NCBI GenBank assembly: GCA_903866915.1
Contig: CAIPPO010000072.1
Span: forward strand, 1 to 35,231
Direction: 5' to 3'
Length of the DNA stretch: 35,231 nucleotides
Origin: an uncultured Mucilaginibacter sp.
GTDB lineage: Bacteria > Bacteroidota > Bacteroidia > Sphingobacteriales > Sphingobacteriaceae
The notes below the pieces were generated by a model, which was not told the origin of the DNA, ran no database searches, and worked only from the letters and a program-made list of their open reading frames with translations. Of this stretch, positions 26,051 to 34,897 are shown piece after piece. A program made the translations under genes and the position numbers. Every line of letters starts with the position of its first letter. The first letter of the stretch is position 1.

Positions 26051-27047
26051 GTCTGGCTATATTAATTTTTGCAACCAGGTCGGCAAGGCGGCTTGAGTAG
26101 CCCATTTCATTATCATACCAGCCCACCACTTTGGTTAGTCCGCCTACGACCGAAGTTAGTTTCGCATCGAAAATACAGCTATGGGTGTTTCCAAGAATAT
26201 CGTTCGACACGATAGGATCTTCGGTATATTCCAAAATATGCTTCATAGCGCCACCAGCGGCCTGCGCAAAAGCAAGGTTGATAGCTTCTACCGTCGCAGG
26301 CTTTTCCAGGCTGCAGGTAAAGTCGGTCAGCGAGCCATTGAGCACGGGTACGCGGATACCCGCACCACCCAGCTTGCCTTCTAAATGGGGGAAAATATTA
26401 GTTATCGCTTTAGCCGCTCCGGTTGTTGTAGGGATTATATTGCCTGATGCAGCTCTTGCCCGGCGCAGGTCTTTATGCGGTGCATCGTGCAAATTCTGGT
26501 CGCCCGTCATTGAATGAACAGTGGTAATATAACCATCTATGATACCCCAGTTTTCGTCGAGTATCTTTACCATCACAGCTACATTATTGGTTGTGCAGGA
26601 GGCATTGGAGATGATTGGCGATTGCAAATCAATTTGTTCGTCATTTACGCCGATAACAATGGTTGGGATACTTTTATCTGGCGATGGAGCCGAGATAATC
26701 ACCTGTTTAGCACCTGCAACCAAATGCTGTCCGGCACCTTTTTTTGTGGTAAACTTACCGGTAGCTTCCAGCACAATATCAATATCCAGCTCGCCCCAGG
26801 GCAGTTTTGCAGGGTCTTTTTCCGAAAATACGCTGATCTTCCTTCCATTAATAAACAGGTTGGCCGGGTCGGCGCTTACACGTCCTGAAAATGTGCGGTG
26901 AACTGAGTCGTATTTAAAAAGATGGGCCAGAGTTTCAGTATCAGCCAGGTCGTTGATCGCCACTACCTCGATATCCGGGTTGCTGAGCACACTTCTTAGA
27001 AATATCCTGCCAATTCGCCCGAAGCCATTGATCGCTACGCTTATCAC
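26028..27047 (-). CDS. gap: Type I glyceraldehyde-3-phosphate dehydrogenase
   Basis: This enzyme oxidises glyceraldehyde-3-phosphate to 1,3-bisphosphoglycerate, the substrate of the pgk product next door. The NAD-binding motif INGFGRIGR is at 7-14, the Asp in INDLAD supports NAD over NADP, the catalytic cysteine is C151 in SNASCTTNN and the paired histidine is H178. The Cys usually four residues after the catalytic one in E. coli GapA is Asn here, a variation I recall in other Bacteroidota. The length of 339 is normal. A promoter lies just upstream. Confidence 0.96.
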   Translation of the reverse strand: MISVAINGFGRIGRIFLRSVLSNPDIEVVAINDLADTETLAHLFKYDSVHRTFSGRVSADPANLFINGRKISVFSEKDPAKLPWGELDIDIVLEATGKFTTKKGAGQHLVAGAKQVIISAPSPDKSIPTIVIGVNDEQIDLQSPIISNASCTTNNVAVMVKILDENWGIIDGYITTVHSMTGDQNLHDAPHKDLRRARAASGNIIPTTTGAAKAITNIFPHLEGKLGGAGIRVPVLNGSLTDFTCSLEKPATVEAINLAFAQAAGGAMKHILEYTEDPIVSNDILGNTHSCIFDAKLTSVVGGLTKVVGWYDNEMGYSSRLADLVAKINIARHDQVYSG

Positions 27048-27070
27048 TAGTATTAGGTTTAATAAAAAAT

Positions 27071-27103
27071 CAAAGGTAGCTAAAATTAACAGGCATAGCG
27101 AAA
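27071..27103 (-). promoter_or_regulatory. Promoter for the gap operon
   Basis: On the minus strand TACCTTTG (27071-27078) is a perfect -7 box. A near-match to the -33 box (TTTC, 27100-27103) is 21 nt upstream. The predicted start leaves about 17 nt of leader before the gap ATG. Confidence 0.65.
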
Positions 27104-27161
27104 GCCCCTGATACCGGTTGCTAAAAATGACTGCAAAGAAACGAATTTTCCTAAGTTGAAA

Positions 27162-28265
27162 TTAGATGAAAAGATTCCGGAAAGCCAGCGATTCGCGTTC
27201 TTTTGAACGGAGCAGAAAGGTGATCATCCAGTTGAAAAGCAGGCACATTGCCAGAATCATACCGATTAAAACAGAATTACCGTAGTCTTGTAAAACGAGC
27301 ACCATCAGAATGCAACCTATATTTAAACCCGCCAATATCAAAGTGGTTTGTACATGGGTTAATCCGAGTCGGAGCATACGGTGATGGATATGATTGCGAT
27401 CGGCAGTAAAGGGCGAAACACCCATCGATATTCTTAAGATAAACACACGGATGGTATCAAAAATAGGCCCGATCAGGATAGACACAGCCAATGCAGGTGC
27501 AGAGAAAATTTCAGGAGTTTTTTCGCCGGTAAATTTATTAAGCTCGATAAATTTGATTGCCATTACCACCGAGATCAAACCGATGAGGAGTGAGCCGGTA
27601 TCGCCCATAAAAATCTTCGCGGGTGTGATATTATAGCGTAAAAAACCAAATACGGAACCTACCATCGCAAGGGAAACTGCCGCCAGCTGGTATTGATGAA
27701 TGTAAATAAACAAAGCGGCAAAGCAGCTATTTGCCACAATTCCGGTAGTAGCCGCAAGGCCATCAATACCATCAATCAGGTTAAATGCATTTACAATCAA
27801 TATGATAGTAAGTACAGATAAGGTAGCACTTGGCCAATAAGGAAGGCTGTGTATCCCGAATACGCCATACATACTGGTAAGCCGTATATCGCCAGCCAGA
27901 ACCAATATTGAAGCTACGATAAATTGAATAAAAAATTTGGTACGCGAGTTAACGCCGGAAAGGTCGTCCTTTAATCCCATTGCAAACAAGATAATACAAG
28001 CTGTTAACAAATAATTGATAGGAAGCGACCGATCGGTCATGCTAAAGAGCAGTGAGGTAATAGTAAAACTCACAAAAATTGCTATACCACCCAGACGCGG
28101 AATACCATGATCATGTTGTTTTCTGAAATGGCCAACATCGTCATATAAATGCCTTGCCCTGGCCACATGCAAGATAGATGGAATAGCCAGCAGCGTGATG
28201 AGAACCGAGAAAGTTACAATGATCAGATAGTACGCGAAGTAATATGAGTGTATAAGTTCTGTCAT
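27162..28265 (-). CDS. WecA/TagO-like undecaprenyl-phosphate sugar-1-phosphate transferase
   Basis: This multispanning membrane enzyme of the MraY/WecA family transfers a HexNAc-1-phosphate from a UDP-sugar to undecaprenyl phosphate, the first step of a surface glycan. Motifs are the Asp pair in GLKDDLSG (D100/D101), NLIDGIDGLA (162-171), [11 protein letters not shown] (219-229) and DRNHIHHRMLRLG (289-301), the His motif of the WecA rather than the MraY branch. The length is 367 with about ten or eleven hydrophobic segments. The exact sugar is not known; GlcNAc-1-P is most common. It is 71 nt downstream of a GT2 glycosyltransferase on the same strand, so both probably serve the neighbouring polysaccharide locus. 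Confidence 0.9.
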   Translation of the reverse strand: MTELIHSYYFAYYLIIVTFSVLITLLAIPSILHVARARHLYDDVGHFRKQHDHGIPRLGGIAIFVSFTITSLLFSMTDRSLPINYLLTACIILFAMGLKDDLSGVNSRTKFFIQFIVASILVLAGDIRLTSMYGVFGIHSLPYWPSATLSVLTIILIVNAFNLIDGIDGLAATTGIVANSCFAALFIYIHQYQLAAVSLAMVGSVFGFLRYNITPAKIFMGDTGSLLIGLISVVMAIKFIELNKFTGEKTPEIFSAPALAVSILIGPIFDTIRVFILRISMGVSPFTADRNHIHHRMLRLGLTHVQTTLILAGLNIGCILMVLVLQDYGNSVLIGMILAMCLLFNWMITFLLRSKERESLAFRNLFI

Positions 28266-28336
28266 GGAATATCAGTAATTGTGATAATTAGATATATCAT
28301 AATCAGGCAGCCAAATTACGGAAATTTTCATAATTG

Positions 28337-29083
28337 TTAAAAAAATTGCATTATTTTTCGCAATGGCTTTAAGATCAGCGAAATAATAGGAAATAAAATA
28401 TCATTGTTCCGCATCGCTTTGAGATCGTTCCCCAAGGCTTTTACGCGATTGCCTATGCTTTTGTTACTTACGCCACCAACAAACATTTTAATAATTACCC
28501 TTTCGAGATAAAACACCTTTTTTTTATTTAAGTGGATGAACCTTAACATCAATTCGTAATCGGCTGCGCTACCGTAATCCAATTTATAACTGCCCAATAT
28601 TTCAAATAACTCCTTCTTACAATAAAACGTAGGATGCGGGGGCATCCACCCCCCGTTAAACATTCCACTTTTGTAGTCACCCGAACGCCATTTACGAACA
28701 ACGGTACCGTTTGGTTCTATAAAATCCAGGTCGGCGTATAAAATATCGATCTGGTGAGAAGCAAAAGCCATGGCTACATCATTCAACACATTTTCGTCGG
28801 CCAGATAATCATCTGCATTTAACGTGCCAATTATATCGCCGGTTGCCAATTGTATCCCTTTATTCATCGCGTCATATATGCCATTATCTGGTTCAGAGAT
28901 CAATATTTGGATATGCTCCCGGTAGTTATTGATGATTTTAAGGGTATCATCGGTGGAGCCGCCATCGATAATAATAAACTGTATATTGTTGAATTTTTGC
29001 CTCAATACCGATTGGATGCAGGTATCTATGGTATTTTGGGCATTATAAACCACGGTGATCAGCGAGATCGTCAAATTTTGCAT
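28337..29083 (-). CDS. GT2-family glycosyltransferase
   Basis: This inverting GT-A glycosyltransferase of 248 residues adds a sugar to a growing lipid-linked glycan on the cytoplasmic side. SLITVVYNAQNTIDTCIQSV opens the domain, followed by IIDGGSTDDTLKII, then SEPDNGIYDAMNKGIQLATGDIIGTLNADDYL with the metal-binding DDxD-like Asp residues. It resembles WcaA-type family-2 enzymes but donor and acceptor are unknown. It is divergent from the wza-like gene, with 87 nt between start codons. Confidence 0.9.
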   Translation of the reverse strand: MQNLTISLITVVYNAQNTIDTCIQSVLRQKFNNIQFIIIDGGSTDDTLKIINNYREHIQILISEPDNGIYDAMNKGIQLATGDIIGTLNADDYLADENVLNDVAMAFASHQIDILYADLDFIEPNGTVVRKWRSGDYKSGMFNGGWMPPHPTFYCKKELFEILGSYKLDYGSAADYELMLRFIHLNKKKVFYLERVIIKMFVGGVSNKSIGNRVKALGNDLKAMRNNDILFPIISLILKPLRKIMQFF

Positions 29084-29120
29084 TTCGAGGAAAATACACT
29101 TTTAATATCTACAATTTATG

Positions 29121-29128
29121 TAATTTTG
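29121..29128 (+). promoter_or_regulatory. -7 box (TAATTTTG) for the polysaccharide export operon
   Basis: This is a perfect TAnnTTTG match 42 nt before the ATG of the Wza-like gene. I see only a poor -33 element. The leader that follows contains a small inverted repeat (GCTGC at 29134-29138, GCAGC at 29156-29160). Confidence 0.5.
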
Positions 29129-29170
29129 GAATTGCTGCGCAAGATAAATAAATAAGCAGCTTGTTAGTAT

Positions 29171-29995
29171 ATGCGATTTTATACCGCCCTAATCATCATT
29201 TTTTTATTTTATTGTTCCCTGGCATTAAACTCGTGTTCGTTCAAACAGCAGCAAGTACTATTTGAGCATCAGGCCCCGGTTGCCGATAGTAGCCATGGCA
29301 ATCAAGCGAACGTCGGCTCGGGAACGAGTGATTACCATATCAAATCGCAGGATATACTACAGATCCGGAATCTGCAGAATGCCAAATATATTGTTGATGA
29401 AACACCAACAGCGATATCCCCGGCCGCTGGTGGCAGTAATCTGGGTTCGAGCGGCGGAACCAGTGCAGGTGAAGGTCAGACCTACCAGGTAGAAGATAAT
29501 GGAACCGTTGCTTTGCCGTTAATAGGGCACGTTTTAGTTTCGGGGCTTACCCGGGCCGAAGCTCAAAAAAAAATTGAAGGTATTTACAGCAAAGATGTGC
29601 TTGTAAATCCTATTATAGAGTTAAAAATTGTAAATCTTAAGGTGACGATTTTAGGCGAGATCAAAACGCAGGGAAATTTTGCGCTGGTAAAGGACAAAAC
29701 ATCCCTGATTGAAATGATTGGTGCCGCTGGCGGGCTAACGGATCGTGCCGATGAAAAAACGATAAAAATCATTCGTGGAGATCCGAAAAATCCGGTGATT
29801 ACACAGTTTGATCTGAGCAACGTGAAGACACTGGCCGACCCCAGAATCATCTTACAAAATGACGATATTGTCTATATCGCTCAAAATAAACGAGCTATCA
29901 AAAATGATCAGTTGCAAAATGTAACTACTACCTTACAACCCGGCTTGATCATACTTAATACAGCGCTGATCATTTATACGCTTATTCACCGGTAA
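29171..29995 (+). CDS. Wza-like outer-membrane polysaccharide export lipoprotein
   Basis: This is the outer-membrane exporter of capsule or exopolysaccharide, working with the kinase encoded next. The signal ends in a lipobox (LALNSC, Cys22), so it is lipid-anchored. A Poly_export domain, interrupted by a Gly/Ser-rich loop at about 80-95, includes YQVEDNGTVALPLIGHV. It is followed by an SLBB-type domain (KVTILGEIKTQGNFALV...GGLTDRADE). The C-terminus is a hydrophobic helix (LQPGLIILNTALIIYTLI), as expected for membrane spanning. At 274 residues it is shorter than E. coli Wza (379), with one SLBB domain. The stop is directly followed by the ATG of the next gene. Confidence 0.92.
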   Translation: MRFYTALIIIFLFYCSLALNSCSFKQQQVLFEHQAPVADSSHGNQANVGSGTSDYHIKSQDILQIRNLQNAKYIVDETPTAISPAAGGSNLGSSGGTSAGEGQTYQVEDNGTVALPLIGHVLVSGLTRAEAQKKIEGIYSKDVLVNPIIELKIVNLKVTILGEIKTQGNFALVKDKTSLIEMIGAAGGLTDRADEKTIKIIRGDPKNPVITQFDLSNVKTLADPRIILQNDDIVYIAQNKRAIKNDQLQNVTTTLQPGLIILNTALIIYTLIHR

Positions 29996-32416
29996 ATGGA
30001 AGAGACTGAAAAGATAACGCGCAAACTTCCGAATCAGGAAGTTGACTATTACAAAATTGGTAAAATACTCTTAAGCCGCTGGTACTGGATAGCTGCATCA
30101 GTTGTGGTATGTGTTACCATTTCTTACATTTACCTTTGGTTTACCCCAAAAACCTATGCAACATCAGCGACGCTGAAGATCGAAGAAAAAAAATCGGAAT
30201 TTTCAGATCTCGTCGGCATCATCAATAACAACGATCGCGGTCCATCGAAAATACAAAGCGAAATATTTGTATTACAAAGCCGGACTTTAATTTTAAACGC
30301 AATCAGGGACCTCGACTACAGGGTTAGTTTTTATATCTCGGGCAGGGTGCGCACTACCGAATCATACCCCCAAAAGCTATTAGATATCCAGCTGCTTCGT
30401 TTTGACAGCGTTAACTTTTTCCGTGACCTGATCACCTTTAAGCCAATGAGTCCGCAAACGTTCCTGCTGACCTATAAGATCGGCGGCAAAGAGTTGCATA
30501 ATACTTACAAATATGATACTCCAATAACCATTGCGAACACTTCATTCAGCATCAAAAATCCTGGCGAACTGGTAAGTAACACACTTTTCATGTTTAAATT
30601 TAATACACCTGAAGATTTTGTCGGGCGTGTTAAAAGTGGTTTGCATACCAATGAGATCGTAAAAAATTCAAATATTATTTCCTTGCAGGAAACAGACTCA
30701 AATCCACAGTTTGCGGCAGATATACTGAATGCAATCATGAAGGAATACCTGGCCTATGACAAGAGCATGAAAACTCTTTCGGCGACCAATATGATCAAGT
30801 TTATTGATGATCAATTAGAGACGCTCGCTAATACTGTAAAAGGATCTGAAAATTCGATCGAAAAATATAAAACAAGCTCCAAGATCATGGATGTCACATC
30901 GGCAACCGAAATGGAGATCAGCCAACTGAAAGAAATTGGATCGGAGCAGCAAATTCTTAAAGTTCAGCTGATAGCGATCGATCAATTAAAAGAACAGATC
31001 GCAAAGGATAAAGATAATATCAGCCTTAACCTTAATCTCGAAGGAGTGATCGATCCGCTTTTAAGCGGTGTGATACAAAGTTTGAATAATCTGCTTGTAG
31101 AAAAAAACACCTTGCTCAAAACCTACAATGCCAATTCGCAGGCGATAAAGGATATAGACAAAGAAATATTAGAATTAAAAAATGCTGCTTTAAATAATAT
31201 TGACGCTACTTCTGTACGGATCAATAAAAATATCACCTACCTCGACAGTCAGATTGCTAAGGTAAATGATAAGATATCTACGTTACCGGCGGCTGAGAGA
31301 GACCTGATCAGTTTGAAACGTGATTTTGAGATCAACGATAAAGTTTACTCTTTCCTTTCCGAAAAAAGGCTGGATGCGCAGATCAGCCGTTCGGCGATCC
31401 TACCAGGCGCGGCAGTAATAGAACCCGCCGAGGCCAATTTCAGTCCGGTATCGCCCGATGAACATACCATACACCGCACTGCCCTGATCGTTGGTCTGGC
31501 TATAGGCCTGGGGCTTATTGTATTGATACGCATTTTAAACCCCTATATTTATGATAAGGAAACGGTTGAAAGCTTAACAACCATACCAATCATAGGCGTT
31601 ATCCGTAAATTCCCTGACGAGATAGATGAGGATAATACCCAAATACTTGCGTTAAGCCGGCCAAAATCGATTTTTGCCGAATCCGTCAGATCGGTTCGTA
31701 CCAATCTTAACTTTATTGCTTCCGAAAAATCGAGCAAGATCATTTGCATCACATCAGAAGTTGCAGGCGAAGGCAAATCTTTCATTGCAGTAAATCTATC
31801 AAGTACGCTATCGTTGATCGATAAAAAAATAATTTTGATAGCGGCCGACTTACGGCGTTCGCGGATGCACAAGACCTTTAACATGCCAAACGACAAAGGT
31901 TTGAGCAATTACCTGGCAAACCAATGCGAAGTGGACGATGTTATCAGACACACCGGTCAGCCGAACCTTGATATCCTGCTTTCGGGACCCGTTCCGCCAA
32001 ACCCTTCCGAATTATTGCATAATAAACGAATGATCGAATTGATAGACGACCTGAAAAAGCGGTATGATATCGTTATGATCGACACCGCGCCAATCGGACT
32101 GGTATCTGACTCGATACCACTGATCAGAATGAGCGACATCAATATTTTTGTGATCAGGTCAGGTAAATCAAAGTTTTATGCAGCAACAGTTCCCCAAAGG
32201 ATCGCTAATGAATACCATCTTGACAACACGGCGATCATTTTAAATGCTTTCGCTGAAGACTTATTGCATACCCGTTACTATACAACCAAGTTTACGGGTG
32301 AATATACGGGAGGCCATTATTATTATTATTCAGATTATAGCGGTTACGAAGGCTCGGATTACTATGTCGACAAAAAGCAGCATAAATGGTGGGATTTTAG
32401 GCGGTGGATAAAATAA
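29996..32416 (+). CDS. Wzc-like chain-length determinant and tyrosine autokinase (BY-kinase)
   Basis: This 806-residue inner-membrane co-polymerase controls polysaccharide chain length and export. A membrane helix at about 30-52 opens a Wzz domain. A long coiled-coil/GNVR periplasmic region follows, with a second membrane helix at about 500-520 and a cytoplasmic kinase domain. Walker A is GEGKS (591-595) and Walker B is MIDTAP (Asp at 696). The C-terminus has a tyrosine cluster of about 11 Tyr within some 33 residues, the expected autophosphorylation tail. Walker A' reads ILIAADLR (A616, A617, D618): the first of the two usual Asp residues is Ala. The gene abuts its neighbours without gaps. 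Confidence 0.93.
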   Translation: MEETEKITRKLPNQEVDYYKIGKILLSRWYWIAASVVVCVTISYIYLWFTPKTYATSATLKIEEKKSEFSDLVGIINNNDRGPSKIQSEIFVLQSRTLILNAIRDLDYRVSFYISGRVRTTESYPQKLLDIQLLRFDSVNFFRDLITFKPMSPQTFLLTYKIGGKELHNTYKYDTPITIANTSFSIKNPGELVSNTLFMFKFNTPEDFVGRVKSGLHTNEIVKNSNIISLQETDSNPQFAADILNAIMKEYLAYDKSMKTLSATNMIKFIDDQLETLANTVKGSENSIEKYKTSSKIMDVTSATEMEISQLKEIGSEQQILKVQLIAIDQLKEQIAKDKDNISLNLNLEGVIDPLLSGVIQSLNNLLVEKNTLLKTYNANSQAIKDIDKEILELKNAALNNIDATSVRINKNITYLDSQIAKVNDKISTLPAAERDLISLKRDFEINDKVYSFLSEKRLDAQISRSAILPGAAVIEPAEANFSPVSPDEHTIHRTALIVGLAIGLGLIVLIRILNPYIYDKETVESLTTIPIIGVIRKFPDEIDEDNTQILALSRPKSIFAESVRSVRTNLNFIASEKSSKIICITSEVAGEGKSFIAVNLSSTLSLIDKKIILIAADLRRSRMHKTFNMPNDKGLSNYLANQCEVDDVIRHTGQPNLDILLSGPVPPNPSELLHNKRMIELIDDLKKRYDIVMIDTAPIGLVSDSIPLIRMSDINIFVIRSGKSKFYAATVPQRIANEYHLDNTAIILNAFAEDLLHTRYYTTKFTGEYTGGHYYYYSDYSGYEGSDYYVDKKQHKWWDFRRWIK

Positions 32417-32929
32417 ATGGACGGCAGGCAAAAGACATCTAATAAGTGGTACCCTGTTTATACAAATCCCCGGGCCGAAAAAAAGGCCCAGATCGCACTA
32501 CAAAATAAAGGTATTACTACTTACCTGCCTTTAAAACGGCAACAAAAACAATGGAGCGACAGGAAGAAATGGATAGAAGAACCACTAATTAAATCTTACA
32601 TCTTTGTTTACATCACAGAACAGGAACAGACCGAGGTACTGATGACCAAAGGGATAGCCCGATTTATCTATTTTGGGAATAAAGTAGCCTCTATGCCTGA
32701 CCGGCAAATTAACGATCTGAAGCTATTAATTGCCAGCTCAATCGAATTGGAAATTACCGAGGAAAGCCTGCAACCAGGTGAAAAAATAGTGATCAAAGCC
32801 GGACCATTGAAGGGAATGACAGGCGAGATCATTTCGTACCGTTCACAAAAACAACTTGCACTTCGTTTAGAAAGTCTTGGCTGCTCGATCATTATACAAA
32901 TTGCAGCATCTTTCCTGAGCAGATTTTAA
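32417..32929 (+). CDS. UpxY/NusG-like transcription antiterminator
   Basis: This NusG paralogue of 170 residues is likely to bind RNA polymerase and let it read through the long polysaccharide operon, as UpxY proteins do for capsule loci in Bacteroides. The NGN domain starts WYPVYTNPRAEKKAQIAL (about 11-28) and includes PLIKSYIFVYI. A KOW-type segment follows (GEKIVIKAGPLKGMTGEII, about 121-139). Its ATG touches the stop of the Wzc-like gene, so it is third in the operon. In many Bacteroides capsule loci the upxY gene is first. Confidence 0.88.
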   Translation: MDGRQKTSNKWYPVYTNPRAEKKAQIALQNKGITTYLPLKRQQKQWSDRKKWIEEPLIKSYIFVYITEQEQTEVLMTKGIARFIYFGNKVASMPDRQINDLKLLIASSIELEITEESLQPGEKIVIKAGPLKGMTGEIISYRSQKQLALRLESLGCSIIIQIAASFLSRF

Positions 32930-33109
32930 CATTAGATACTATGATGTGAATAAGTTTTATGATAGTGTATTGCTATTTTTTGACTTATTTTGAAGCCTTT
33001 ATACTTTCACAGCAGCATCGCAAAGCATTTTCATAAACTGCTGTTATCTAATAAGTTACATTTTAGGAGTGTGACTTACGGGGCGAAGCTGTGAATTTAC
33101 CTCTTTAAT
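32930..33109 (+). promoter_or_regulatory. 180-nt gap upstream of the AsnB-like gene with an inverted repeat
   Basis: No gene is seen. ACAGCAG (33009-33015) and CTGCTGT (33038-33044) form a 7-bp inverted repeat around a 22-nt loop. I see no perfect TAnnTTTG box. It could be a leader in which the UpxY-like protein or another factor acts, but nothing proves this. Confidence 0.3.
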
Positions 33110-34897
33110 ATGTGCAGGATAGCTGGAATGATCTCAAGAAAGCGTACAACGCCTGAGGTCCGTGAAAAAGTAACAATCATGTGCCATGCCCTTCAGCATG
33201 GCGGGCCAGACGACGAGGGTATTTATATGGACGAAAATAATGGCCTGGTATTTGGCCACAGGCGGCTTTCCATTATAGACCTCAGCAGCAACGGTCACCA
33301 GCCAATGTCGGACGCAGCTGCACGGGTATGGATCACCTTTAATGGCGAAATTTATAATTACCTTGAACTAAAGGAAACGCTGATCGCTTCAGGTGCAAAA
33401 TTCTATTCTAATTCTGATACCGAAGTAATCATTCAGGCTTACTTATTCTGGGGGATGGCTTCATTTTCCAAACTAAGAGGAATTTTTGCGTTTGGATTGT
33501 ACGACATTCAAAAACAGCTAACCTATCTGGTTCGTGATAGTTCGGGCGTAAAACCTTTGTATTACATGGTCAGAGATGGCGAATTAAGTTTCGCTTCGGA
33601 AGTAAGGGCGCTGAAAAAGGCTGGTTTGGCTACTGAATCTGATAAATCGTGGCAAGTACGTTTCCTGGCTTTCGGTCATATTCCAGAGCCTTATACCACC
33701 CAAAAAGATGTTTACAGTTTACCCAAAGGCGAATTCCTTTGCTGGAACCATAAAAAAAACAGCTATGAGATACATTCCTATCATGTAGCAACTGCAAAAA
33801 CGATCATCAATGTTGCAGAGCAAGCTAAAGAACTGATCAGGAATGTTCTGGGAAAAGCCGTATCACGGCAACTTGTTGCTGATGCCCCGATAGGCGTTTT
33901 CCTGAGCGGCGGTACGGATTCGAGTATTATTACTTTACTGGCTAATCAGCATCGTCATACCCAGCTGAAAACAATATCGATCTATTTCGATGAAAAAGCT
34001 TATGATGAAAGCCAATACCAGAACCTGATTCTGGCGGAGATACAGGGTGAAAAATTCTCACACCTGGTAAAACAAAATGATTTCGAAGAGTTTATCCCTC
34101 AGATCATTGAAGATATGGATATGCCTACAACTGATGGTATCAATACCTGGTTCATCAGCCGGTATGCACACCAGGACGGGCTCAAAGCTGTACTTTCAGG
34201 AGTGGGAGCCGATGAGCTTTTCGGCGGCTACCCCTCATTTAACAGGATCAAATTTTTGAAGAAGTTAAAGCGACTTCCCCGCCTTTCGTTTTCTGCAGCT
34301 AAATTATTCACTTCAGATAAGTACCGAAAAATATCATTCCTTGCCTACGATCACCCACTGGCCGATTATCTTTTGTTGCGAGGGCATTATCCGCCATTGG
34401 ATATAGCCGAAATTTTAGATATGGACCTGAGTGAAGTTGAAGCTATCCTTTTTGATAATAAAGCCATCCCCAAAATAAGCAAGTTCGATGAAGAAGATGC
34501 AGCATGGTTTGAAACCAACCTTTACATGCAAAATCAGCTGTTGCGAGATACTGATGTGATGGGTATGAGCCATGCGCTTGAAGTAAGGGTGCCATTTTTG
34601 GACGAGGACTTTAAGCGCCTTGTTGAGAATATCAGGCTGGATATTCGTTTCGATGAAGTGCAGCCAAAAAAACTATTGATCGATAGTTTTAACGATGTAT
34701 TACCTGAGGCTGTATGGAAACGATCAAAAATGGGCTTTACTTTTCCATTGCAGCAGTGGATGAAGGACCATGAGCAGATCAGTGACCCCAATTATTACCA
34801 GGGAAAAAAGGCAAAACAAATCATAAAAGACTTTAAAACAAGTACGATGCATTGGTCTAAAGCCTTTGCTTTGTATCAAATACAGCGTTATGCCTAA
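33110..34897 (+). CDS. AsnB-like glutamine-dependent amidotransferase
   Basis: This protein of 595 residues has an N-terminal class II glutamine amidotransferase domain and a C-terminal asparagine synthetase domain. The nucleophile is Cys2 (MCRIAG), which supports the ATG chosen. HGGPDDEG and FGHRRLSIIDLS follow. The ATP pyrophosphatase loop is SGGTDSS at 266-272. Classical AsnB makes asparagine from aspartate and glutamine. Copies inside polysaccharide loci are usually thought to amidate a sugar acid or other glycan precursor, which is more likely here from the context. It overlaps the following glycosyltransferase by 8 nt. Confidence 0.9.
   Translation: MCRIAGMISRKRTTPEVREKVTIMCHALQHGGPDDEGIYMDENNGLVFGHRRLSIIDLSSNGHQPMSDAAARVWITFNGEIYNYLELKETLIASGAKFYSNSDTEVIIQAYLFWGMASFSKLRGIFAFGLYDIQKQLTYLVRDSSGVKPLYYMVRDGELSFASEVRALKKAGLATESDKSWQVRFLAFGHIPEPYTTQKDVYSLPKGEFLCWNHKKNSYEIHSYHVATAKTIINVAEQAKELIRNVLGKAVSRQLVADAPIGVFLSGGTDSSIITLLANQHRHTQLKTISIYFDEKAYDESQYQNLILAEIQGEKFSHLVKQNDFEEFIPQIIEDMDMPTTDGINTWFISRYAHQDGLKAVLSGVGADELFGGYPSFNRIKFLKKLKRLPRLSFSAAKLFTSDKYRKISFLAYDHPLADYLLLRGHYPPLDIAEILDMDLSEVEAILFDNKAIPKISKFDEEDAAWFETNLYMQNQLLRDTDVMGMSHALEVRVPFLDEDFKRLVENIRLDIRFDEVQPKKLLIDSFNDVLPEAVWKRSKMGFTFPLQQWMKDHEQISDPNYYQGKKAKQIIKDFKTSTMHWSKAFALYQIQRYA

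Noticed and set aside
33110..34897. AsnB-like gene as a housekeeping asparagine synthetase
   Set aside because: Possible by sequence, but its overlap with a glycosyltransferase and its place after export genes favour a role in glycan modification.
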